Part shown: positions 24,676-34,200 of the stretch, piece after piece | Position numbering within the stretch: the stretch's first letter is position 1 | How the letters are laid out: each line of letters begins with the position of its first letter | Assembly: GCA_900316755.1 (NCBI GenBank) | Contig: ONED01000015.1 | Coordinates: forward strand, 1 to 34,795 | Source of the DNA: an uncultured Eubacteriales bacterium | GTDB taxonomy: Bacteria; Bacillota; Clostridia; Lachnospirales; Lachnospiraceae | DNA length: 34,795 nt | Direction of reading: 5' to 3' | Program-made: the position numbers and the translations under genes | The notes under the pieces: generated by a model | What the model was told of the DNA's origin: nothing | Database searches by the model: none | What the model saw: only the letters and a program-made list of their open reading frames with translations

Positions 24676-25632
24676 ATGAACGAAAAAATGACTGGTTTGC
24701 GAGGATATGTAAGACGAAAACGGGAAGAAGACAACAGTACGCCTCGTGTACTTCAATTAAGAACAAGAGGCACAAAAGTATTGTTTGCTATTGTATTTGT
24801 AATATTTATTTTGTATTCCATAGCTCTTGTATATCCGTTTATCCTTTTGTTTGTCAATGCTCTCAAGGGTGGACTGGAATATGTGAACGACCTGAACGGA
24901 AGAAGTATTATGAATTTACCGGATATTCCGTTATGGGAGAATTTTGTAGCTGCTTTAAAAAGTATGTCGGCAATCGATTCAAGTGGAAGAGATATATTTA
25001 TGCTTGAAATGTTTCGAAACAGTCTGATGTATGCAATAGGACGTTCTTGTGCAGCATGCGTTGCGTCTGTGTTGACCGCATATGTAATAGCGAAGTATGA
25101 GTTTAAGGGAAGAGGTCTGTTGTATGGAATTTCTGTTTTTACGCTTACGATTCCAATCGTCGGAAATACAGGTTCCATGTTAAAGATGCTGACCGAAACC
25201 GGACTGTATAACACACCATTGTACATTATAATTGCTTCCTTTGGTGGATTCGGATTCAATTTCATTGTGCTGAATGGATTTTTTAAGAATATTTCATGGT
25301 CCTATGCAGAAGCTGCGATGATAGATGGAGCGGGACATTTTTCCGTGTTCTTCAGAGTCATGTTGCCACAGGCACTTCCGACCATTATTACACTTATTGT
25401 AGTAGATTTTATTGCAGCGTGGAATGATTACACCTCGGTACTTTTGTACCTACCGGATTTTCCAACACTGGCTTCGGGGCTTTACAGGATAGAGCTTAAC
25501 ATCACACGTGGTGGTAATTATCCAATATATTTTGCGGGAATATTACTTTCCCTTATCCCGGTACTTGTATTGTTTGCTTGTTGCTCGAACGTTATTATGA
25601 AGAATTTGTCTGTGGGCGGTCTAAAAGGTTGA
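24676..25632 (+). CDS. Carbohydrate ABC transporter permease (MalG/UgpE type)
   Basis: Second permease subunit, 318 residues. A basic N-terminus (RGYVRRKREE) precedes the first helix (VLFAIVFVIFILYSIALVY); the EAA motif is YAEAAMIDGAGHFSVFFRV, and the chain ends with KNLSVGGLKG, a C-terminal type common in MalG-like CUT1 permeases. ATG 24676 is chosen for AAAGGAG at good spacing; an earlier ATG at 24649 lies inside the preceding gene. It forms a heterodimer with the upstream permease. The following 104-base gap with a hairpin separates it from the binding protein gene. Confidence 0.92.
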   Translation: MNEKMTGLRGYVRRKREEDNSTPRVLQLRTRGTKVLFAIVFVIFILYSIALVYPFILLFVNALKGGLEYVNDLNGRSIMNLPDIPLWENFVAALKSMSAIDSSGRDIFMLEMFRNSLMYAIGRSCAACVASVLTAYVIAKYEFKGRGLLYGISVFTLTIPIVGNTGSMLKMLTETGLYNTPLYIIIASFGGFGFNFIVLNGFFKNISWSYAEAAMIDGAGHFSVFFRVMLPQALPTIITLIVVDFIAAWNDYTSVLLYLPDFPTLASGLYRIELNITRGGNYPIYFAGILLSLIPVLVLFACCSNVIMKNLSVGGLKG

Positions 25633-25658
25633 TTGCAGTTCGGGAGATGAAAAAGTGA

Positions 25659-25684
25659 AAGGCTGCATTACGATGTGCAGTTTT
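25659..25684 (+). terminator. Weak terminator-like hairpin between permease and binding-protein genes
   Basis: CTGCAT (25663-25668) pairs with GTGCAG (25675-25680), extended by G-U and A-U pairs with the flanking AAGG / TTTT. The stem is short and the T-run is only four bases. It may cause partial termination or protect mRNA ends and help set different levels of permease and binding protein. The 104-base gap otherwise holds no gene. Confidence 0.35.
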
Positions 25685-25736
25685 AGGCATTTTGAAAATG
25701 TCAAATAAAAACAAAGAAAAAATGGAGGAATTTTAA

Positions 25737-27359
25737 ATGAAAGCGAAAAAAGTGATGGCCATTCTTATGGCAGGCCTCATGTGCATCAGTGGATTCACAG
25801 CATGTACATCAAAGGGAGGCACAGATGATACAGATGTGAAAAGTGGCAGTGACACGTTAAAGATTTACTGTTTGGATGCCGGATATGGTACAGAATGGCT
25901 TACAAAGACGATAGAGGCTTTTGAACAACAGGATTGGGTAAAGGAAAAATATCCAAATCTGAAGATTGAGCAACCGCTGATTAACAATCAGAAGTCGTTT
26001 GCTGAGAGCCTTTTGACCGCAGGAGGTAAGACGAGTCAGTATGATCTGATATTTGGTATGGGGTGCGATGGCTATAAGGGCCCGACGGGTGGCTTGTATG
26101 AGCTTACGGAGTGCCTATATAATTCAGAGATACCGGGAGAAGGCGTCATCTATAAAGATAAGATGAATGACAGTGCTTTAGAGTCCAACCGTTATGTGGA
26201 TTCTTCAGACCTTACATCAGAAACTTACTGGTCTACCTCATGGGCAGGTGGCAACGTTTCTATCCTGTATAATAAGACAATTCTTGATTCGTTTGGTCTC
26301 GCTATGCCGAATACGACAGATGAGTTTATCAATGCTTGTGCTGTAATCAAGGCAAACGAAGGAAAAAATAATGGTAAATATAATAAGGGAGCCTCTATCT
26401 TACAGAGTTCCGATGCACAATACTGGCAGTATACTTTCCCGGTTTGGTGGGCTCAGTATGACGGAATTGAAGATTATCTGAACTTCTATAATGGTATTTC
26501 CAATGGAAGATATTCTAACGATATCTTCAAAAAAGAAGGAAGACTGGAATCTTTAAAAGTATTGGAAACAGTATTGAACTATGATACGGGATATCTTGCT
26601 AAGGATTCATTCAGTTTCCAGTTTATGCAGGCGCAGACTTCTTTCTTACAAGGAGAAGCTGTATTTCATGTAAATGGTGACTGGTTTGCCAATGAAATGA
26701 AGAACACCATAGCGCAGATTGGAAGCAATGATGAATTTGGCACGATGCGTATGCCGATTGTGAGTGCACTTGGAAAGAAACTGGGGATTACAGATGCAGA
26801 ACTTTCTGCCATTGTTGATTTTATTGATGGTGATGTTGCAGAGCAACCAGCTTTCACGTCTACAGTTGGATATTCTGCTGAGGAAGTTATCGATCGAGTG
26901 AAAGAGGCACGAAGTGTAAACTACTCTATTGGTCCCGGACACATGGCAATGATTCCGGATAACGCTGTAGCAAAAGATTTGGCGGTTGACTTCTTGCTGT
27001 TCATGGCAACAGATAAAGGATTGGAATGTTATGCTGAAGGAACAGGCGGCTCTTCTCTTCCATTTGAATACAATTTCAAGGAGAAGAACCCGGAATTGTT
27101 TGATTCTTTCAGTGCATTTACACAAGATGTGCAAAATTATTTCAATAATGGTAATTTCTCTGTGTATACCCTGCCTTCAAGCAACTCCTTCCCGTTATAC
27201 CGTTACGGAGGCTTAAAACCATTGATTTCTGAATCCTACTATGTTGAGTTTTCAGGAAGTGGCAAGTCCAAAACCGCGCAGCAGTATTTTGATGAAACAA
27301 AGGAATACTGGACAACAGAGAAATTTAATGAAGCTCTGGGCAAAGCCGGTATTATGTAG
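25737..27359 (+). CDS. Extracellular sugar-binding lipoprotein of the ABC importer (family 1 SBP)
   Basis: Solute-binding protein of 540 residues. A lipoprotein signal peptide ends at the lipobox FTAC (Cys23), followed by a Gly/Ser/Asp-rich linker and a mature domain beginning TLKIYCLDAGYGTEW. WSTSWAGGNVSILYNK and the repeated Trp/Tyr residues (SDAQYWQYTFPVWWAQYDG) are typical of cluster 1 sugar-binding proteins with an aromatic-lined cleft. At 540 residues it is longer than the common 410-450, consistent with an oligosaccharide ligand. It is tethered to the outer face of the membrane and delivers substrate to the two permeases encoded just upstream. The ribosome binding site is GGAGGA. Confidence 0.93.
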   Translation: MKAKKVMAILMAGLMCISGFTACTSKGGTDDTDVKSGSDTLKIYCLDAGYGTEWLTKTIEAFEQQDWVKEKYPNLKIEQPLINNQKSFAESLLTAGGKTSQYDLIFGMGCDGYKGPTGGLYELTECLYNSEIPGEGVIYKDKMNDSALESNRYVDSSDLTSETYWSTSWAGGNVSILYNKTILDSFGLAMPNTTDEFINACAVIKANEGKNNGKYNKGASILQSSDAQYWQYTFPVWWAQYDGIEDYLNFYNGISNGRYSNDIFKKEGRLESLKVLETVLNYDTGYLAKDSFSFQFMQAQTSFLQGEAVFHVNGDWFANEMKNTIAQIGSNDEFGTMRMPIVSALGKKLGITDAELSAIVDFIDGDVAEQPAFTSTVGYSAEEVIDRVKEARSVNYSIGPGHMAMIPDNAVAKDLAVDFLLFMATDKGLECYAEGTGGSSLPFEYNFKEKNPELFDSFSAFTQDVQNYFNNGNFSVYTLPSSNSFPLYRYGGLKPLISESYYVEFSGSGKSKTAQQYFDETKEYWTTEKFNEALGKAGIM

Positions 27360-27380
27360 TGTAGTTTAGGAGGATACTTT

Positions 27381-29903
27381 ATGAAAAAAACATCTAAGAG
27401 GATAATAGCTCTGGTAATGAGTGGATGTATGCTTTTTATGAGTGGATGTCAGGGCAAAGAATCTGTGACAGAGCCACAAAACAAAGATGTCATATCAGCC
27501 GATGTTGCAGAGGTGTGGGGGTGCGTTTCTACATACAAAGTTCTGCAAAATCAAAGTGCAAAAGAATGTGAGCCGATTAAAGACGAGGCAAAGATTGAGC
27601 TTAATGTTGCAAAAGGAGAATATGAAGCACACCAGATTATGATTTCTGCTAAAAAAGATGTTACATATGACTTTATTGTTTCAGACCTTACAACAGACAA
27701 TGGCGAGAAGCTTTCGGCAGAACAGATAGATGTGTTCCACGAAAAATACATGGATGTGAAAGTCAATTATAATAGTGGTGTGATAGGCATGTATCCGGAT
27801 GCAATTGTTCCTCTGGAAAATATTAAGAACAATGAAGAAAACAAAGTTAAGAAAGATGAGAATCAAGGAATATATGTACGTTTCAATATTCCAAACGAAC
27901 AGACTGCCGGTGTGTATACAGGAACCTTCACAATAAAAATACAGGATGAAGAACAGAAAATTCCTGTTCGTTTAAACGTAATGAACATAGAAGTTCCAGC
28001 CGAAAATCATGTGAAGAGTACTTATCTTGTCTATTATGGCAATTGGTTGGGAGAGCAGGATGGTTCGCAAGAGATGCTTACGAAATATAATGAGATGTTG
28101 TATGACTATCGCTTGTGCACGTATAACATTATGTTGGATAACACCCATACAGATGAAGACATTGCAGAATACACGGAGATTGCTTATCAGCATATGCAAA
28201 ATCCAAAATGTTCGTTTGTTATTATTCCAAATGTCTGGACCGGTGGAACTATTGATGTAAATATTGCGAAGAAATATTTGATGTCATTTGCAGAGAAGAG
28301 CTTCGAGACGGGATACAATATGCTTGCGAAATCAGGCACATATATTACAGCGATTGATGAACCGGATGGATTTGGTGTAAAGGATGATGTAGTAAAGACG
28401 ACTTCTATGAACTGGACAAGTGTTTGCCAGAATACAGCAGCTGAGCTGGAAGCGGATAAGACTATCACTTCTCCTATTAAAGAGGAGGTTATAGCAAGTA
28501 TGCGAGAATGCTACAACGTTCTCACCACGACTGCTACCAGGTACTATGAACTCGGTGCAACAACGCTCTGCCCGTTATTTGTTGGTTACGATTCAGAAGC
28601 ACAGCGTGAGAGATACGAGAATCAGAAAGATAAATGGTGGTATGGATGTTGTCAGCCAAGAGCACCATATCCAAATTATTCGATTGACATTCAGTCTTTA
28701 GTAGCAATTCGTGTCATGGGATGGATGCAGGCGGATTATGATGTGGTAGGAAATTTATTTTGGTCAACAGATTTTTATTCAAAAAAGCTAGATACATCAC
28801 GAGGTGGAAGTGTTCCGTTGGAAGATTATTATTCAACGCCAAATCGTTTTCCGCAGACCAATGGAGATGGCTTCCTGTTTTATCCGGGTGCGAGATATGG
28901 AATTGACGGTCCGGTAGCAAGCCTTCGTTTAGAAGCGATTCGTGATGGATTTGAAGAGTACGAGTTACTTTGTCAGATGAAGCAACGTTATGTGGAAAAA
29001 GGGGCTTCAATTGAAAAGGATTATCAGTTTGACAGTGACTCATTGATGACTTATTTTTCAGAAGCAATGTATTTTGGAGCGAAGGTAACTGCAAACGATG
29101 CGACTTATGCACAGAACAGAGAATTTCTTTTACATATGTGCGAATGGAATTATTCTGAGGCAGAAGTGTATTTCACAGATTATCAGGAAGATAAAACAGG
29201 GAAAAAGACATACCGGTTTTATGTAAAAGATGGTGCAGAGTTACTCAATGACGGAAAAGAAGTTACAGAACGTGTACACCTTTCGGAAGGCTCTGTTTAC
29301 ACAATTATTGTTGACATGACTGAAGGAAATGAAATGCTGAATTTGGCTGTAAAAGTCGGAGATAAGACATATGAATATTCAATTCCGCTAGGTGGGCAGT
29401 ACATGACGCAATCACCTGACTTGATAAAAGCGGCAGATATTAAAGCAGACTCAGCAATTCAATATGAAATTGTTTCAACGACACCGGCTCTGCAGGAAGA
29501 GGGAATATATGGTAAATTGTCGCTTCCGGCTGCTGGACAGGAAGAAGAGCAAGTGGTTCGAATCAGTGGTGACTTTATTTCAAAACTGGATGACGAAACG
29601 GACAAGGCAAGTTTGAAATTCATTTTGGATGCTGAAGCAGGAGTGCGAGACAGTGTTGGAGGATTGGATGAGGGTCAGAAATTGAGCTTAATCGTCTCCG
29701 CCAAATTCAAGAATAGTGTTGTCTTAGTTGATTTGGCAGCAGATATAGAATTGAGCTATGGAGTGAATGATGTGCAGTTCCCACTTTCAGAAATTAACTG
29801 GGATAAAGTAGGAGAATTGGAATATATTCAGTTAAAGTTCGGTGAACTGGGTGAACAGGCTCGAACATTGTATCTTGGGGACATGTCGATATATACGAAA
29901 TAG
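27381..29903 (+). CDS. GH123 / DUF4091-like surface lipoprotein, putative N-acetylhexosaminidase
   Basis: 840-residue lipoprotein with lipobox MSGC (Cys23). An N-terminal beta-sandwich (about 40-205) precedes a TIM-barrel domain. AIDEPDG holds an adjacent Asp326-Glu327 pair, the arrangement used by GH123 beta-N-acetylgalactosaminidases for substrate-assisted catalysis. The DUF4091/GH123 C-terminal barrel signatures are clear: KWWYGCCQPRAPYPNY (418-433), GDGFLFYPG (495-503) and SLRLEAIRDGFEEYELL (514-530). Residues 720-840 form an extra beta-rich, possibly carbohydrate-binding, domain ending LYLGDMSIYTK. It probably trims or binds glycan at the cell surface for the adjacent importer. The GH123 assignment is by motif; substrate unknown. 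AGGAGG precedes the start. Confidence 0.78.
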   Translation: MKKTSKRIIALVMSGCMLFMSGCQGKESVTEPQNKDVISADVAEVWGCVSTYKVLQNQSAKECEPIKDEAKIELNVAKGEYEAHQIMISAKKDVTYDFIVSDLTTDNGEKLSAEQIDVFHEKYMDVKVNYNSGVIGMYPDAIVPLENIKNNEENKVKKDENQGIYVRFNIPNEQTAGVYTGTFTIKIQDEEQKIPVRLNVMNIEVPAENHVKSTYLVYYGNWLGEQDGSQEMLTKYNEMLYDYRLCTYNIMLDNTHTDEDIAEYTEIAYQHMQNPKCSFVIIPNVWTGGTIDVNIAKKYLMSFAEKSFETGYNMLAKSGTYITAIDEPDGFGVKDDVVKTTSMNWTSVCQNTAAELEADKTITSPIKEEVIASMRECYNVLTTTATRYYELGATTLCPLFVGYDSEAQRERYENQKDKWWYGCCQPRAPYPNYSIDIQSLVAIRVMGWMQADYDVVGNLFWSTDFYSKKLDTSRGGSVPLEDYYSTPNRFPQTNGDGFLFYPGARYGIDGPVASLRLEAIRDGFEEYELLCQMKQRYVEKGASIEKDYQFDSDSLMTYFSEAMYFGAKVTANDATYAQNREFLLHMCEWNYSEAEVYFTDYQEDKTGKKTYRFYVKDGAELLNDGKEVTERVHLSEGSVYTIIVDMTEGNEMLNLAVKVGDKTYEYSIPLGGQYMTQSPDLIKAADIKADSAIQYEIVSTTPALQEEGIYGKLSLPAAGQEEEQVVRISGDFISKLDDETDKASLKFILDAEAGVRDSVGGLDEGQKLSLIVSAKFKNSVVLVDLAADIELSYGVNDVQFPLSEINWDKVGELEYIQLKFGELGEQARTLYLGDMSIYTK

Positions 29904-29917
29904 CAAGGAGGGTTAAC

Positions 29918-31186
29918 ATGAAAAAACGGATTTGTATAGGACTGTCTACCGTGTGTCTCGTGCTTAGTATCGTCATCTTTTCGGGGTGTAGCAAGAAAGA
30001 AGAGGCTAAGCAACAGGATATGACGACAGAAAAAGCACAGACGGTGATGGTGGACGGAAAACAAATGGATAAGCAGATTGTATTGATGGATTTTGAGGAA
30101 TATGTTCCGGACTTTCAATTGGCTATTGTGAGTAAGACATTTGGAAAACTTTCACAGAATTCCGATGAAAAATATGTAAAAAGTGGAAAGTATTCAGCAA
30201 AAATACAGCCTATGGGCGGATATTCTTCCAATTCACTGCCGTCTTTTTATTATCCGCTACAAAGCGATTTGGTTGAATTTGATTATACAGATATTCGGAA
30301 TTGGGAATGCGTATTTATGTGGTTGTACAATGCTCAAGATGAACCTAAAGAGGTAACCATCAGTCTTGTGACGGAGATATACAGCAGTAGCAATTATGTG
30401 ACTGCTGGTAGTATGAAATGTTACTTAAAGCCAGGTTGGAATGATGTGGTGTATTTCCCCGATACAGACATGCTTAATATCGTGAATGACGTACAGAGTA
30501 TCAAAGGAATTTGTTTCACTTTTGAAAATGCCGGAGTGAAAAAATTAGAAGATGCACCGGTGTTTTATCTGGACAAAGTCACACTTAACCTTAATGCGGA
30601 GTATGAAGAATGCGAAAACATTTTGGAGTTTGACCGGAATGAGGAAAACGGTATATATGAAATTATAGGTTTTGATAAGTCTTTCCATGCACAAGGGTAC
30701 GATTTTTACATTGAGAATCAGGAAACTACTCCGGATGCTGAAATTGTAGAGGCGAGTCAGGAAGGGATTGAAGCGAGAGAGGGAAGCATGGTTTTAAAAT
30801 TGACGTTACATCCCGGAGATAACTACATGGGGACATGGAATCATTTGATTATATCGGAAAAAATTGTGCGGGAGAGCGGATTTATGAATATTCCGGAAGA
30901 GGAGAGGAGTCAGTACAGATTGGCGTTTGATATGTATAGTGCTAACCGTGACTTTTTTGTGGTTCCGTTGTTCTATGTGGCAGGAAACAGTAGAGAATTT
31001 AAACCGGTCAGCTCGGTAAAATTACCGAAAGAACAATGGGTGACAGGTTCGTTTGACTTTAGCATTTTCGATAGTGATCATATTGGAGATCCCGGTAACT
31101 TACGACTTTCATGGCCAGAATATCCGGAATCATGGGGTGATTTAGTAGTGTATTTTGACAATTTCCGATATGAAAAAATACAGTAG
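29918..31186 (+). CDS. Surface lipoprotein with beta-sandwich, carbohydrate-binding-like domains; function unknown
   Basis: 422-residue lipoprotein (lipobox FSGC, Cys24) with a short charged linker. I recognise no named family. It seems to contain two beta-sandwich domains: about 55-225, starting VLMDFEEYVPDFQ and ending with APVFYLDKVTLNL, and about 230-422, ending GDLVVYFDNFRYEKI. Such a conserved strand ending in Tyr-Phe-Asp or Tyr-Leu-Asp is common in galactose-binding-like modules. There are no catalytic motifs. It lies between the GH123-like lipoprotein and the giant repeat protein, each 14-15 bases apart with AGGAGG-like sites, so it likely helps hold glycan at the surface. Function is inferred from context only. 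Confidence 0.7.
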   Translation: MKKRICIGLSTVCLVLSIVIFSGCSKKEEAKQQDMTTEKAQTVMVDGKQMDKQIVLMDFEEYVPDFQLAIVSKTFGKLSQNSDEKYVKSGKYSAKIQPMGGYSSNSLPSFYYPLQSDLVEFDYTDIRNWECVFMWLYNAQDEPKEVTISLVTEIYSSSNYVTAGSMKCYLKPGWNDVVYFPDTDMLNIVNDVQSIKGICFTFENAGVKKLEDAPVFYLDKVTLNLNAEYEECENILEFDRNEENGIYEIIGFDKSFHAQGYDFYIENQETTPDAEIVEASQEGIEAREGSMVLKLTLHPGDNYMGTWNHLIISEKIVRESGFMNIPEEERSQYRLAFDMYSANRDFFVVPLFYVAGNSREFKPVSSVKLPKEQWVTGSFDFSIFDSDHIGDPGNLRLSWPEYPESWGDLVVYFDNFRYEKIQ

Positions 31187-31201
31187 AGGGAGGCTGTCTG
31201 A

Positions 31202-34200
31202 ATGAAAACAAAGAAAAAAATCATTTATGTTGCATTGACTGTCTTGATGATAGTTGCAGTGATTGTTGTTGCATTGAATTTTGCGAGAAAGAAAAAGCCG
31301 ATTAATATTGTTACACAGGGGGCCACAATTGAGAATTTTACGGATAGTACGATTACACTAGAGGCCGGAAGGAAAATGTATCTGGAAAATCATGTGTTGG
31401 ATACAAATGGTAATATTTACCGCCTTAATTCCACTGTTACAACGAAATCAGGGGAAGAGGTAAAGGTCAGACAGAATGGGTTTAAAGTTACTTCCTTCGA
31501 TGGGTATAACATTAAGTATACGGTAAACGTAGAAGGAAGCGAATATGAAAAAAATGTAACCGTGAATACGACAGGTATCTATTGTGATAATAAGGCAGAG
31601 CAGGTTTCAGTGGGAACGACTGTTAAATTTGACAAAGCAGTATTTATGATAGATAGTGAGGAATCGGACGTTCCCGTAAAAACGGAAATCGAATATATTA
31701 CCGATACTAAAATGCATGGGTACGAAATTAGTCAAACAGAGAACAGCTTCAAGGCAGATATTTGTGGTGAATTTCATGTGAAGTACTCTGCAATCTATGA
31801 TGATAAAGAGTATACAGCAGTAAAGAAGTATAGTGTAACGAAGAAATATCCAGAAAACATGATTGCAGATTATCACAGCCCTGTGGTCGTAGGTACTTCA
31901 GAACTCTGTAATATAGAGTACTATGCGTCTTATAAAGGGGAAAAAGGTGTGGCAAAGTTAATCAAGGAAAATAGTTCATTTCCGCAGCTGCACATTAAGA
32001 CGATATATCCGGTAGACAGTTACAGGAACAAAGGATATAAGTATGTGGTATTTAGAATGTTCTTTCCAGAGGATGAACTCACATGGTCGAATCTGCAATA
32101 TGGGATTCCGGTGGAAGGAAAGTGCCAGGGTGTTGGGTCAATCACCAAGGGTGAATGGAAGGATTACTATATTTCAGCAGATGTCTTTTTCCAGTATGCG
32201 AACGACATAGGAGGAGATGCAAGTATCAAGTTGTTCTCCGGTCAGGTGAAAGACAAAGACGGCAATCCTGCGAATGGCGCAGTGGCTTACATCTCTGAAA
32301 TCCGTATGGAGAAGGAATATAATTACCGACTTTGTGAAGAATTGGTGAATGGTGCATATACGCTGGAGGGCATCAAGGTTATTAAGAAAGCGGATGATGC
32401 ACAGATACAGGATGAAGCAATTCGCGAAGAGGTAAAGAAGAAAGGTTCTATTCTGGAATATACGAAGGGTTCTACTGCAACTGTTACACAGTCACAGTTA
32501 GTATTGCAGCTACTTGAAAATGGTAGTTACTGGGATTCCTACGTGAAGAAGTTTAAAGAAACAGGGGCAGAACGATTCCTAAAAGTGCGGATGTATATGC
32601 CGGAAGGTATGGAATGGAAAGGAAGAGTGGTGTTTGCGTGGAGCAATCGGGTATATTCCAATACTTCAATTAAAACCAATCAGTGGGTGGATTATATTTT
32701 TGACCTCAAATCTGTTGTAGAGTCAGGTAAGAAACCATGGGCAGTGTTCTATGGTGAAAATGGAGCTGCTGTTAAGGATGGAAAGAGTATTATTTATGTG
32801 TCAGATATCGAGTGGCTGGATGCAACTGCAGAAGCGTTCCCGGATGCGGATCAGCATATGAGCAAAGGTAGTACGATGAACATGAGCGTTGGCAGTGCCA
32901 AAGGTTGGAAAGTGTCATATACAAGTAGCAATCCTGCTGTAGCAACCGTGGATGCAGATGGCAAGGTAACTGCAGTTGATTATGGAAAAGCAGTCATAAG
33001 GATGACGCTCACGGCTGATGGTAAGACACAGACAAAGGAATGCACGGTCTATGTACAGACAATACCAACGGTAGGCGCAAACGAAACCATTACATCCGGC
33101 GATTACACCGGAAAGGGAGTCAAGATTCTCACAAAGAAGAATATATCCGAAGCGGCAATAGCAGATGAGGCAATTCGGGATGAACTGGAAAATGTAAGTT
33201 CAATTACGGAATATATGGTGACAGCACCGCAGAATCCGAGTAAACCGATGTTTGTAGTACAAAAAATAGAAAATGGAAATTTCTGGGCGGATTATTTAAA
33301 AATCTATGAACAGGGCATGGGACGATTTATGAAAATCAGACTCTACATGCCGGATGGTATGGCTTGGAAAGATAAACTGACATTTGCATGGGGAAATAAA
33401 ATAGCATCCAATACAGAAATCAAGAGTGGTGAGTGGGTAGATTATATCTTTGACATGAAACCTGTTGTAGAATCTGGTAAAAAACCATGGGCAGTGTTCT
33501 ATAGTGAACTTGGAGCAGAAATCCTGAATGGAAAGAATGTGGTTTATATTTCTACTATTGAATTTATTGATGCAAGTATTGAGGCATTTTCCGAAACTGA
33601 TAAGAGTATATCTAAGGGCACTGTGATTCATATGGGTGTTGGTAATATCAGCGGTTATCAGATATCTTATAGTAGTAGCAACAATGCTGTGGCTACCGTA
33701 GATTCGGATGGAAAGGTAACGGCAGTTGGTCTTGGAAAGGCTGTTATTACAATGACATTAAGCGGTGGCGGAAGTACACAGACAAAGAGCTGTAACGTAT
33801 ATGTACAGAATCTTGCCACACTTGGATTTAATGAGAGTATTGTCAATAGTAGTTACACGACAGAAGGTGTAAAAGTATTAACAAAGGACAATATATCCGA
33901 AGCGGCAATAGCAGATGAAGCGATCAAAAAAGAATTGGAGAATACGAAATCTATCACAGAATTCACATCCGGTTCTGATCCGAGATTAGTAATACAAGCG
34001 ATAGAAGATACCAATTTCTGGAATTCGTTGCTTCAGAAACACAAATCAGGTTCTTGTGGATTTTTAAAGGTTAGGATGTATATGCCGGACGGCATGGCAT
34101 GGGCAGGCCCGGTTACTTATGGATGGACGAATCATGTTGACTCCTATACAGAGATTCAGACCGGAAAATGGGTAGATTACATATTTGATTTACGAGAGCT

